Shown piece by piece: positions 37,988 to 48,199 of a stretch of 64,000 nt of DNA (the stretch's first letter is position 1; the number at the start of each line of letters is the position of its first letter). The notes below the pieces were generated by a model, which was given only the letters and a program-made list of their open reading frames with translations, was not told the DNA's origin and did not search any database. Source of the stretch: Alitta virens (taxonomy: Eukaryota; Annelida; Polychaeta; Phyllodocida; Nereididae). The stretch covers positions 54,897,797 to 54,961,796 of the forward strand of contig OW028574.1 in the NCBI GenBank assembly GCA_932294295.1. Reading direction: 5' to 3'. The translations under genes and the position numbers were made by a program.

Positions 37988-38098
37988 GATGGGGTTCACA
38001 AACGAATCAAAAGAGCAGTTCGGGAGTGCAGGATAGTCGGGCGTGGACGAAAGAGAAAACGAATCTGTCGAAGAATAGGGATAAGTCAGTTATCAAAA
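37988..38098 (+). CDS. Secreted cationic peptide gene 1, exon with basic C-X12-C peptide
   Basis: Acceptor CTTGTTTCATTTAG then 37 codons in phase 0. It opens with DGVHKRIKR, whose final Lys-Arg is a convertase site, followed by a 28-residue peptide of net charge about +10 containing CRIVGRGRKRKRIC. Gene 3 has the same arrangement: DG-x-H, then IKR at the same distance and a C-X12-C loop of identical spacing. Two Cys at the ends of a 12-residue basic stretch with a central Gly suggest a disulphide-closed beta-hairpin antimicrobial peptide; this is inference from pattern. The exon ends at GTGGGT, a weak but usable donor. Without splicing the frame runs on 19 more codons to a stop. Confidence 0.75.
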
Positions 38099-38161
38099 GT
38101 GGGTATTAGTTTTCAAATCTTATTATACCAATGCATGGAACAACGTCCATATACCCAGATA

Positions 38162-38490
38162 CAGTTAGTTTTATAAAATATGGTCGACTCTAGTCAGCTG
38201 TAGCAACCTATTTCTGGATGTAGTATAACTGACTAAAGCCAGCTGCTGCTGTCAAACACTGAAAAATATAAAACCTTGGTAAATCTAAGAAATTTATCTC
38301 ATATATCATAAATACGTATGGCATGCATCTTTTCAATGAAAATTGACAAATACAGTAACTTATCACCAAATGGTGCTGCACATACTTTTAGATCCGACTT
38401 TGAATAGCCAGCTATGTAGCATCGTATAGCAGAAGTTGTCTAGCTTTGTATAGGTTCAATTTGACAGGCAGTTTTTAATGAAACTAACTA
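38162..38490. mobile_element. Tc1/mariner-like MITE, copy 2
   Basis: TA-CAGTTAGTTTTATAAAATATGG at the left, TTTTTAATGAAACTAACTATA at the right; tips are inverted repeats with TA flanks. Interior as in the copy at 5849. Lies in the last coding intron of peptide gene 1. Confidence 0.85.
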
Positions 38491-38499
38491 TAGCATGTC

Positions 38500-38590
38500 A
38501 CATTGGATAGACATCGACCCAATGTGCCTGACGTTGAACCAACATTGGGCAAACATCAGGCTGATGTAGCATGTTATCAGGGACATATCA
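38500..38590. mobile_element. CCAGATAGCAT-family MITE fragments (38.5 and 39.0 kb)
   Basis: GACATCGACCCAATGTG, CCAACATTGGGCAAACATCAGG and GATGTAGCATGTTATCAGGG repeat the motif vocabulary and the right tip of the 2859-3115 element. A second piece with TCGGGCAACATCAAGCAG and GTAGCATGTTTTCAGGG lies at about 38985-39050. Confidence 0.55.
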
Positions 38591-38757
38591 TTACATTCTC
38601 TTGTTACCAGTCTGTTATTGAAAAAACATTGAAGACATGCACAGCTGTAATGTTTTATTGCCAATGGAATGATTAGGGAATCTGTAAGTAACTGAACATA
38701 CAAGTACAACTAGAAACTCAAATTACTGTCAAAAATCATCCTATTTTCTTTTTGCAG

Positions 38758-38796
38758 GTTGGACGTCCTCATGGTGGTGGTGGTATAGCGGTGTAG
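38758..38796 (+). CDS. Secreted cationic peptide gene 1, last coding exon
   Basis: A strong pyrimidine-rich acceptor (TTTTCTTTTTGCAG) followed in phase 0 by VGRPHGGGGIAV and a TAG stop. It would extend the mature gene 1 peptide by 12 residues. Downstream, AAAAG-GTAATA near 38810 and a CTGTTTCAG acceptor near 39916 could mark a UTR intron, with ATTAAA at 40029-40034 as a possible poly(A) signal. Gene 3 stops inside its hairpin exon, so this exon is specific to gene 1. Join is by phase and site quality only. Confidence 0.5.
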   Translation, partial: VGRPHGGGGIAV

Positions 38797-39438
38797 CAAC
38801 ACAGTCAAAAGGTAATATAATCTACAGTTATGAATATAATTATGACAGGTACTGAGTACATGCACTCCAGAAAACTTTGGACACTTGCTTCACACATTTT
38901 AGACTCATGATGGTGCAGCCCTCTAATCCAATGGCTTGCTGCTCATTAGGGTTGACTGATGAATTGAAAGATCGAGAGTCGGCCCGATGTGGGTAGTGTT
39001 GGACCAATATCGGGCAACATCAAGCAGACGTAGCATGTTTTCAGGGTTTCATTTGTTGGCATTTTTTAATTTGGCACTTTGATGTATTTCATGTGACATG
39101 AGCAATGAATTTATAAAACAAAGCTAAGTAACTCATGAAAACTTGCTGGTAACCTTCGGGTTATATTGTTTCACTGACCGGTGAACAATTGAGTAATTTT
39201 AATTGAATGATCACAAAAATCTGACAATTGGTTGTCTGATAGACCCTCCGCCCCATTCCTTCTAATAGGCCTACTAAACATCTATAATCAAAATCTATAG
39301 ACAGTCAGTAACGTTAAGCAAAAAACTGTTATTTTAAACCTGCATGATGGTTGTATTAGAATACTTCTTTTTATTCAACATGACCCTAAAGAGGCTATTT
39401 CAAGCACACTCTATGAGCTACCATTGGTATGTATACTA

Positions 39439-39674
39439 CAGTTAGTTTCACAAAATATATATGGTTCAATTAAGACAGCTGTAGTGAACTATTCCTGGCT
39501 GTAGCTATACCTTGCTCAAGCCAGCCACTTTTGTCTAATCCTAGCTTGTCATCAATTGGCGCCCTCTGTTAAAGAACAACATGATTGTATTGCTTAGTGG
39601 CAGGTAGCATCGTATAGCAGAAGTTGTCTAACTTTGTCTAGGTTCAATTTGACGGGCTGTTTTACATGAAACTG
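39439..39674. mobile_element. Tc1/mariner-like MITE, copy 3 (internally deleted)
   Basis: Starts TA-CAGTTAGTTTCACAAAATATA and ends CATGAAACTG-TA. Shares TATTCCTGGCTGTAGCTATA and CATCGTATAGCAGAAGTTGTCT with copies 1 and 2 but lacks about 100 bp of the middle. Confidence 0.8.
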
Positions 39675-40511
39675 TATGTTACCTAGTGTAAGATATACAA
39701 GGGACTGCTAATAGTCGTAAGAGTAACCTTTTGATTTCAAATCCCATGACATTGCATATTGATACTTCTCAAAGTAAACATTTTAAATTTGCAAAATAAA
39801 AAAACACCAAGATGTAGAGTATAAATAATGGCATATTTTGGTTAAAGTTTTTTGTAACTGATTATATGTTATGATTGTTTAATATTCAGTGTTTTAATCA
39901 TATTCATCTGTTTCAGGGTCTGTACTTGATCTTAGCCAAGGAAAGGGCAACAACACCAATATACACCCTCATCTTACATTACACTAAAAATCTATTATTT
40001 AAGAGGTGAATGTGCAATATATTATGCCATTAAATCAATGTACCTTGTGTTGCCCACGTTAGCTATTTTGTCGAATTAATTGTGGTTTTATTGTTGTTGG
40101 GTCATTTATTTATTGGCAAATAGGTCATGGTGACTTAATCATGTCATTCAGGTTCATTCAAAACATGGGACTGCATGAAATTGACATAAATGTCAGCAAT
40201 AAGTCAAAGTCCAACTGTCTTATTGATAAGTATATTCGCTTTAAAAATTAGAAGAATGTAGCAATGAAAAATTATTATTAAGATCATCATGCCAATCAGA
40301 ATTGTTAGGGGTTTTTATTTATTTATTTCAAGCAGCTGTTTTTCACTAATCCTGACCATCTCTCCTGGACCACTAATAAAATCACTGAAGAAAACAGACA
40401 TATTTTCCAAGGAAGTCATGCTGTATATTAGCTGAATAGATTGTTTGCTGTAGCTGATGCACATGTTAATCGAAATGTGAGAAAGTGAAAGTTGGTGAAA
40501 ATGTATTTACC

Positions 40512-40607
40512 CAGATCAAAAGCATTCCAAATCGTTTCAATGTCGGCACGATGTCTGCAATGTTAATACTATGCTGGGCCGATTTGGAATTCTATCTGGC
40601 TAGCTGT
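40512..40607. mobile_element. CCAGATAGCAT-family MITE, minimal copy
   Basis: Left CCAGATCAAAAGCATTCCAAA and right TTTGGAATTCTATCTGG are inverted repeats; the inside is CGATGTCTGCAATG-type motifs. At about 95 bp it is the clearest view of the family's ends. A relative at about 40955-41068 ends AATGCTATCTGG and has ACATCG-rich content. Confidence 0.65.
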
Positions 40608-41369
40608 TTCGTCAAAACTTCCTATTCAAAGAGACTTTCAGTGAGCTAGCTGTTCATACAACACAAGCCATGTATAATCATGCAATGAACTCCAAAGGGA
40701 CAGAAGAGCAAGGTCCAGTTGGTCATTGATCATGTGCACCCTGAAAGGTCAGAGATGCACCAGGCATTAACCAATGACATCCCTACATCCCAACATTGCA
40801 CAGAACCCTTGAAATGCACCGTTGTGTAAATCTGGCAAGAGAGAGATCAGTGAATACATGCATAGTTTTGCTCATATCAGCTGAGATATGACATAGCTAA
40901 TCAAGGCAGATCTGTGGATTATTCACTAAGATTGTATTTACATGGGTTTTCCTCAGCATTCCAAATTGGACCAGTGTCGTTTCTACACAGGCCAACGTCG
41001 GTGCTACATCGTTTTGACGTCGCCAACATCGCGCCGATGCTGAAATAATGTGTAATGCTATCTGGTTCATACTTTAATTTACCAATATTAGATTACCTAA
41101 TCTTAAATTAATAAATTAGTATCCTTAATTGAAAATCAGCTCATAAATTGTATTCCTCATACTATCATTAACCATCATCCAACACCAGTTAATATTATGA
41201 GTATACATCCAAATGCTGATCACATAAGAAAAGCAAGCCAGTTCATATTATGTTTTAATGATGAATTAAAACAGATAACGTGCTACTTGGCAGAAAATAC
41301 AAAGAGCCATGGCTAGTCAAGCATATAGGAAAAGATACAGCTTATTAGTAGTATAGTGGAAAATACCCT

Positions 41370-41570
41370 TGTTAGCTCCGCTGGATGTAACCGGTTCGAA
41401 TTCCGCGGTACAGACACTCTTCCTTGCAATGTCTCGGCTGGCTGTTGATTGCACTTGTAAGACGAAATTGCGATGCTGGCACTCGTTGGTGAAAGCAAGA
41501 GACCCATTTGAGATAATTGTGTAATACAGGTTGACCTCCAAGCCTTATCATCTCATAATTAATATACAAC
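41370..41570 (+). mobile_element. tRNA-headed SINE, diverged
   Basis: GGTTCGAATTCCGCGG supplies a perfect B box near 41392. The body runs to TGTGTAATACAGGTTGACCTCC and AAGCCTTATCATCTCATAATT, the 3'-part of the main SINE family. The three overlapping minus-strand ORFs here are chance. Confidence 0.55.
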
Positions 41571-41829
41571 TGGTATTTGTTATTTGCCTTATTATTCTGG
41601 TGACTTTTGTAGCTGATGATGTAGTCTGCAAGTGGTCTGCAAGGTGGATCCTTCAGTGCCTCCTATCCTCATCGAAGTGGCATCCCCATAGTGACCATTA
41701 TGTCTTTGGGATGTCTCCGCTCAATTACTTTATTTACTGTTTCTGTTATATGTAATAATAGTCAGCCATTTTGGGAAATAAATGCTATTCTGACTCTGAC
41801 TCATTACATATACTGGCAGCTGGTCATAA

Positions 41830-42000
41830 ATGCAGGGTAAAGCCTCAGACCAGTGGCAATACAATTCAATACAATGCACAATACAATACAAAACAGAACA
41901 AAACGAAACAATACACAACTACTTCTTAATGAATGAAATAACAAAACAATACAATACAACACAATACATGCTACTTAAAGAATGAAATAAAGTATCAACA
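41830..42000. repeat. (AATAC)n-like low-complexity DNA
   Basis: Degenerate AATACA/AAAACA repeats, with a shorter block after 41940. Possibly the decayed tail of a retroelement. Confidence 0.6.
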
Positions 42001-42399
42001 ATTCCTTGTTGTCTAAAACACAGAATAACAAAAGTTGTAGAATAGCATGACCTTTTGTCCATTGCATGCCCCTGTGGAGGACACATTGAAGACATGGCAT
42101 GCATTCTAAGACCTCTCCTGACATGAGAGTTGACCTTTTATTCTTATTGCGTTTTATTATAATTCTCTATTCGGAATCTTATATCATTATTATCTGTTTT
42201 CTTTAAATTTTATTATTCTCGTCAAGCAGTCGAGGCACATTACTCAGAAAGGGCTACAGCCAGAGCCTGGAATATTATAGGCACTGTAGACATCCTCCGG
42301 CAGTTTCTAAATATAAAAATTTACTTAAATGAAATTTTAACCCTCCCCCCTAATTTATCGTAATTAATAAATAGAAAACAAGGCAACATGGAACTGGAT

Positions 42400-42850
42400 T
42401 GGGGTTACTGTCAACATTCAATTCAATTCGAATTTTTATTTCACAAAAAATTTAGGATGTCAAAAAGGCCAAAGCCTATCGGTGTTGACACCCTGTACAT
42501 GTATACAGTTATATATATTTACAAGATTAAACAACAATGTCAATCATACTCAATGCATGCAGTCGAATGAACTTATATTTATCTATGTAAAAGCCTCTTA
42601 ATTGTATATTGAACTGTTGTGTAGTGAGTTTTGTCGGCAGTTCATTAAACATTTTAGCACCTAAATAATATAGAGCGCATCCACCGTATCTTTTTGTTTT
42701 ATATTTTGGAACATGTAATTTACATGAATTTTTTGTGTTCATTAGGTGTATTTCATATCCATACATGAACGAAGTTCTAAAAATATCAGGTATTTCATTG
42801 TTTTTCCATTTGTGCAGAAATTTTAGTATTCATAATTTAATTATATTGGT
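42400..42850 (-). pseudogene. LINE ORF2 C-terminal fragment
   Basis: The minus-strand frame 42527-42766 reads YEIHLMNTKNSCKLHVPKYK, then KRYGG and MFNELPTKL. This is the usual C-terminal tail of jockey/CR1-like LINE proteins (Y..R..N..LR.P....NRYG....GA..WN.LP). The frame continues a little 5' (KFLHKWKNNEIPDIF) with decay. Only the 3' end of the element is present. Confidence 0.65.
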
Positions 42851-43253
42851 AACTCAACTACTGATTCCACAAAATTAGTTATCCGATCTGCTCACAGACA
42901 TTTCTCTGTAACCATGCTGTCAGTCATGTTGTGACGGGGTAATTGCAGTTACCTTGTCTGCTTTGCCCCACTACAAATGAGGTTTTGGCAATATTAATGT
43001 CAATTTGTTATTTAATGAAGTGTATTGATGCAGTGCAATTGCCTATTATAGATACATTTAAATGCATGTATTAACATGCTTAATAACACATTATCAGTAA
43101 AAAAAAAAAAATACATGGTTCATCGAAACAGGATTCATTGAAGTTTAAATGTAACAAAATTTCCAAATGAATTTGAAAACATAGTTCACAGAAAAGCTAT
43201 ACATGCGCTACTAAAATTAACCTCAAAGTATTAGTAACTGGAGGAAGTAGGCG

Positions 43254-43260
43254 TATAAAA
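43254..43260 (+). promoter_or_regulatory. TATA box of peptide gene 2
   Basis: TATAAAA in GGCGTATAAAAGTTG, 61 bp before the gene 2 ATG. A start near 43285 implies a short 5' UTR, as for gene 1. Confidence 0.7.
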
Positions 43261-43314
43261 GTTGAATTGGTCCGTTTCAATCAAGGTATCAACAGACACC
43301 ACCAGCCAAGCATC

Positions 43315-43365
43315 ATGAAAATCATTATATGTATTTGTATCATTGCTGCAGTGGTTCAAGCAGGG
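43315..43365 (+). CDS. Secreted cationic peptide gene 2, exon 1 (signal peptide)
   Basis: Codes for MKIIICICIIAAVVQAG, then GTATGT donor, phase 0. It is 51 nt and 17 codons, as in gene 1, with the shared start pattern M-K-x-x-I-C-x-C and an Ala at 16. The TATA box upstream is well placed. Because all exons in the cluster are phase 0, this signal exon could also splice to the gene 3 pro-exon at 52093, for which no own exon 1 was found. Confidence 0.8.
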
Positions 43366-43805
43366 GTATGTATATAATATCTTATACTAGAATAATTCAT
43401 TGAGATAGTTTTTTTTCCCTTAAGTTTGATCTTGGTGAAATTAAAAGTTAAATTCTCCAAGGTTTGATAAACCACTCCGTTGAAAATTAAGACATGATTA
43501 GGGCTTATGCCATGCTGATAGAATGCTTTCTGTGTTAGTAATTAATAACAAATAACTATTAAAAGTGTCAGATAATTACCAATATCAATCACAAAGTTTT
43601 ATCTGTTTAGAAGTACATTATACCCATTCCATTGTTCCTAAAAGGGATATAACATGCCAGTTTGGATACTAATGCCAGCATGAAAAAGGAAAGAGACATT
43701 GATTGTTTAGGTAAAACAAATAGGTGTTAGGGCTGAAAGAAAAGGCGTCATTTCAACATATGCTCATTTTAAATACAGTTGATAAATAACCTTGAATAAT
43801 AAGTG

Positions 43806-44060
43806 ATAGTTATTGCCCCGCAAGAGGCTGATTTAGGATTTATCACACTGATAAAGCCTTCGAGTGTGATAAGCCTGAATTAGCCTCCAAAGGGCAATAA
43901 CTCGCTAATACTATGAGAGTAGAAAATTTAAAACAAAATTTAACAGAAAATTAACCCCTCTTAGAATTGTTTGTTATTAGTTGTTTGTCATCAGGTGGTT
44001 GATATTAAACAGAATATGTATTGTCTGCAATGAGTTTAATCAGAAGCAATTATTATAGTT
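43806..44060. mobile_element. Hairpin element (AGTTATTGCCC family), copy 2
   Basis: TAGTTATTGCCCCGCAAGAGG, CTGATTTAGG and TTATCACACTG mirrored by GAGTGTGATAAGCC, TGAATTAGCCT and AAGGGCAATAACT. It is followed by the same ~150-bp tail as copy 1 at 36258. Lies in intron 1 of peptide gene 2. Confidence 0.75.
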
Positions 44061-44244
44061 ATTTTTCACAATGATATTATCAAATTCTTGCTGGTATGGA
44101 AATTTGAACTGATGTAAAACCTGCCCATTTTATGCAAATTTGAGTGGTCGTAATAACGGAATTAATAGTAATTTAAATACAACAATTAAGTTTTTCCAAA
44201 TTTAGTGGCTAAATGCTTTTAATAGTGATGTGGGTTTAACAGGT

Positions 44245-44700
44245 GGTCTTCATAATGAAGTGGTTTTAAAAATCAGGTGGTCTTAATCATCAGGTGGGCT
44301 TAATCATGAGCTGGTCCTAATGAGGAGTTGTCTTTATTGTGGTGTTCTTATATTTTGATACTGAAGTGGTTTTACTAGTGAAGTGGTCTAAATAGTGAAG
44401 TGATCTTAATTGTGAGGTGGTCTTATATTGAGGTGTTTGTATAGTAGTGAAGTGGTCTAAATAGTGAAGTGATCTTAATTGTGAGGTGGTCTTATATTGA
44501 GGTGTTTGTATAGTAGTGAAGTGGTCTAAATAGTGAAGTGGTCTTAATTGTGAGGTGGTCTTATATTGAGGTGTTTGTATAGTAGTGAAGTGGTCTAAAT
44601 TTTGAAATGATCTCGTCTTATATCGAGGTGTTCTTATGGAAGTGATGTGGTTTTGATAATGAATTGGTCTTAATAGTGAGGTATCTCAATAGTGAAGTAG
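44245..44700. repeat. 69-bp tandem repeat built from GTGAAGTGGTCTTAAT motifs
   Basis: Units starting GTGAAGTGGTCTAAATAGTG at 44378, 44447 and 44516 (partial at 44585) are exactly 69 bp apart and nearly identical. Older diverged GTGGTCTTAAT motifs flank them. Similar motifs occur singly near 12120 and, reversed (ATTAAGACCAC-like), near 2400-2520 and 19080-19190. Confidence 0.85.
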
Positions 44701-45185
44701 TCTAAAGGCTTTTCCCAGGTAAATACAGATAGGAAATCAGCTGTAGACCTATATGCGACAATTAGCAATATATTGAGGGAATGTACTGAGATTAGTCAAT
44801 CAAAGTGAGGTATGGGATAAAAATGTCGTACCCAGGGGTTGATTTAATAATCCCGATATTTTCCCCCTCGACCAGTATATTTCCTCAGCCCTACGGGTAT
44901 CAGTAATATACTCGGGGGAGTATATCAGGGATATTTTAAATCAACCCATCATGATATAACCTTTAAATATTTGCCTCGAAGTTTGGTGATTTATAAAGTA
45001 GTACTTAGCATAATTAATTAAATTAATGACAAACCTAGAAAACAGTACTCTAAAAATGGGTAGTTTTCAAAGTGACTTTAAAAAAGTTAGTCACATTTAT
45101 TATCATTCTGGATGGTAAATCCCTTTTGTTTTGAGGCATTGATGACTTTTTAAATTTGGTTAACCTCAGCCTTTTTTTTCCACAG

Positions 45186-45299
45186 CCAGTGTTTATTCAG
45201 CGTGATCAAGACATGCAGAGTTATCCCAAGGATAGTGAGATATTCTACGAAGCCAAGGCAGAGAATTCTCATAACGACAGAACTGAGAGTAAGAGAATG
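45186..45299 (+). CDS. Secreted cationic peptide gene 2, exon 2 (pro-region with Lys-Arg)
   Basis: Strong acceptor (CTTTTTTTTCCACAG), 114 nt, GTACGT donor, phase 0 at both ends: 38 residues. Polar, with acidic and basic residues (RDQDMQSYPKDSEIFYEAKA) and ending TESKRM, a Lys-Arg processing site next to the exon end. Same job and place as the 47-residue exon of genes 1 and 3, but the sequence is diverged beyond confident alignment. Confidence 0.7.
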
Positions 45300-45310
45300 G
45301 TACGTGGCTT

Positions 45311-45491
45311 AGTGATAGATAGATAGATAGTTAGAAAGATAGAAGGATAGATGGATAGATGGATTGATGGATAGATAGATAGATAGATAGATAGAAAGAT
45401 AGGAGGATAGATGGATAGATGGATAGATAGATAGAAAGATAGAAGGATAGATGGATAGATGATGGATAGATAGATAGATAGATAGATAGAT

Positions 45492-45527
<36 letters not shown>

Positions 45528-45562
45528 TGACAGATTGACAGATAGACAGATAGACAGATAAG
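45311..45562. repeat. (GATA)n microsatellite
   Basis: About 250 bp of GATA with GGAT, AGAT and GACA variants, in the short intron between gene 2 exons 2 and 3. Two long overlapping minus-strand ORFs (Tyr-Leu-Ser-Ile repeats) are artefacts. Confidence 0.98.
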
Positions 45563-45587
45563 ATGCATTTACTCGTTCATTTTGTAG

Positions 45588-45662
45588 ATTAGGACAAAAC
45601 ATGGTTGGTGGAAACCTCGGGGTTCAAAATTGGTCTGCATTCCAACATCAGTAGATTTTTCA
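45588..45662 (+). CDS. Secreted cationic peptide gene 2, exon 3 (basic peptide)
   Basis: Acceptor TTCATTTTGTAG, 75 nt in phase 0, GTAAGT donor. After the Lys-Arg of exon 2 it gives a basic peptide with KHGWWKPRGSKLVC, net charge about +4. Position relative to KR and the final Leu-Val-Cys resemble gene 3 (RLLVC), but the first hairpin Cys is absent, so it cannot close an internal disulphide; a dimer through the single Cys is possible. If the intron is retained, 8 more codons follow before a stop. Confidence 0.65.
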
Positions 45663-45786
45663 GTAAGTATGATACCATCACCGTCATAGAATATCTCTTT
45701 TCGCATGCCATATGATTAACTTACAAACATTTCGTCATTATAAAATATATTTATTTATGTATTATTCATCATATTTTATATTGCAG

Positions 45787-46010
45787 TACTAACCAGATGA
45801 TATTCCCTTGTTTTACTGAGGTTCTCAATTCGTCTGCTTCTCCATCCATCGCGGTTATTGATTTCAAATTTTAGATCTTTTAGATATTTTTTACAACGCT
45901 GTATTTGCAGTTTAACTGCGCTTGCTATGACTTGTTCAGCAAAGACTCTAAAAGCTGAGAAAAGCACACACTTGTCTTTCAAATGGAAATAAATATTGCA
46001 TCCAAAAATT
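45787..46010 (+). CDS. Secreted cationic peptide gene 2, exon 4 (stop and 3' UTR)
   Basis: Acceptor TTTTATATTGCAG, then TAC TAA in phase: one Tyr codon and the stop (45790-45792). AATAAA at 45988-45993 is a plausible poly(A) signal about 200 nt on. Precursor total would be 81 residues (17+38+25+1). Confidence 0.5.
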
Positions 46011-46014
46011 GGAA

Positions 46015-47690
46015 AAAGGTTTTCAGACTTTTAAGTGCCTAGTGGTTATTTGTAAAGTGTCATTGCTGGTTGCATATATATGTCATTGCTCTGGACGACT
46101 TCCAAGTAATAACATTGTTAAAACTATGCAATATTGGTAATAAACTATTAAACAACAATTAGCATATTGCATAATAAGCCAAAGCAACGCTGTGGCTATC
46201 ATGGCCACCAGGGGGCAGCACCAGCACGATAATTGAAGCATTTCAGATTTTGCCAATCTGATGCAAGCGCACAGAAGAGCAAGTGTTTTCTTCACGTTTT
46301 AGAATGAGATTCTCGTGGCCAACTTCAAGAAGAGCATCGCCGCTTCACACCTTTGAGGTGGTTGTGCATCAAGGAGAGGCTGCACACATCAAAATTAACC
46401 AGTCCCCCATAAAGCAGAAGTGATAAGCTGTCATGAGGTGTTTTCATTCTAAAATACACAAAAAAAAAAATAAAGTGAGATACTAATAGGAGAAAGCAGA
46501 GGAAGTTCTCTAGTGTCATGACGAAAGTAATGAAGAGCGTCGCCCAATTAAAATCTTTTAAAAGAAATCTTACATATGGCCGCAGAAAAGCAATGCAAGG
46601 GTCTGGCTTCAAGACTGAGAAAATGCTTTATGAAGTCATTTTACGTAGTTGCACCTGGGTAGATATCTAGATCTATGTCTGTAGCTGGCTCCACTTTGTC
46701 AAAAGCATATGTTTTGATGGACATTGACTACCAAATATCTCAACTTTTAAACAGCAGATGTGCAGAACTAAGGCCTATATTTTAACATTTGAAACCAATA
46801 ACATGTCAACATGATTGTGATGAAAATGTGTAGTAAGAATGACTTGTTTCAGAAAGAAAATAAATTGTTCAAATGAACATGATATTTATGTTTATTTTAA
46901 ATTTTGTTATTGCACACCGAGTTATTAATTACACTTTACAGTACGTCGCTGCAGTATTAAATGTAATATGTATCATAGTGGTGCCATTGCTGCTTGCAGA
47001 GACATTGCAATATTCATGCGAGTTGCAAGAAAGCTGTCTCACTAAGTTGCAGAAATTGAAAACAGTGTTTTGTTATCATCATTCCCATAATAAGTGCAAA
47101 TATTGTGGAAGCACTGCTGCACCAATTCCGTGATGTATATTGTTGACAACGTAACTAACACCCCCCCCCCCCCCCCTAAGCTGGCAGCAGTCCCAGTCTC
47201 TGCGCCCCGCTAGGGGGCGCTGGTATTCATGGCAATTTTCACACATCAGTGCCCACTATCACCGTTTCATCATTGAAAATGAGTAATAATTAGCAGTTGA
47301 AATTGCCGATTTACTTATTTTTCAGTATTGGATAGATTCGGATAGGTAGTAATGTACTAAAATTGTGTGCACATAGAATACCACGAAAAATTACAAGAAC
47401 TGCTGTATGTTACACTCTTTTCACAGAGCAGCCATGTTGTCATTCTTGCCTCATTGCTCTCTTTGTGCTCAAATATAGTATTGTGACGTCATCAATAGAC
47501 AATGGTCATGGTAAGGTCACATTGCAAGCACAAGTAATCGATGTCATAATATATGCCATAATCAAAATGAGGCTGTCATCGTATGTTGGTAAATGCCTGT
47601 GGTGTCAATTTTATCAACTTGCTCACAAGGGGAGTGCCACCCTTGCCGTCACACGATCGGCCATAAGCGAATTCACCACATTAATTTTTT
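46015..47690. other. Intergenic between peptide genes 2 and 3, no gene recognised
   Basis: Contains a C homopolymer at about 47161-47176 and several ORFs of 70-126 codons (for example 46873-47133 and 47363-47743) without family resemblance or splice context. I looked here for a signal-peptide exon of gene 3 and did not find a convincing one. Confidence 0.5.
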
Positions 47691-47700
47691 TATATTGGAT

Positions 47701-47890
47701 GGGGCCTAGCTCAGAGGTAGCGCGCTGGGCTTCCAACCGCTGAGTCCCGGGTTCAATTCCCGGTCGAGCCTAAGTTGGATGGCTGTTTCCTCCTACGTCT
47801 CATTGCCATGGTCTCTGCCTGTCCTAATTAGCCCATCAGGTGCAGAAATACAGGACGTAAAGCCCTAATCCACCAAATTATTTTTTTGAT
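47701..47890 (+). mobile_element. tRNA-derived SINE with intact A and B boxes
   Basis: The head 47701-47770 has an A box (TAGCTCAGAGG at 47707) and a B box (GGTTCAATTCC at 47750) with a TTCC anticodon-loop-like stretch. Acceptor and anticodon stems do not pair properly, so it is a SINE head and not a tRNA gene. The body has CTCTGCCTGTCCTAATTAG and GCAGAAATACAGGACGTAAAG, shared with 17930-18115. Ends near an AT-rich tail at about 47885. Confidence 0.7.
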
Positions 47891-48199
47891 ACATGAGTAA
47901 ATGGGTTAATATACATGGTGAAGTCCCAGTTCAAATCACTACGCCTGGCCAATGAGGTCAGGCCTTCAAATAGAAAAGGGTAAAATACCAGCTCATACCG
48001 TTACAACAGCCTTAAACACGTGGGTTTTGTTTACAGAATGATCTGTTTGCAGATATTAATTGAAGCTATTAAAAGTTATTCTGAACAATGTAAACTGTTT
48101 TCACACTCCATATCAGTGAGTATCATACACCATGCATGCAGGACAAGCCCATCTAATTGCTGTTACTAGTTTGACAATTCTGACATGCAAATTAGCCGA

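Noticed and set aside
46873..47133. 86-codon ORF with hydrophobic start and Cys-rich end
   Set aside because: Looked at as a secreted peptide or the missing gene 3 signal exon, but it lacks a donor after the hydrophobic part and any paralogue; likely chance.
47363..47743. 126-codon ORF
   Set aside because: Longest plain ORF in the area, but unremarkable composition, no family, and its end overlaps the SINE head.
47701..47770. tRNA gene
   Set aside because: A and B boxes are good but acceptor and anticodon stems do not pair, and a SINE body shared with 17.9 kb follows.
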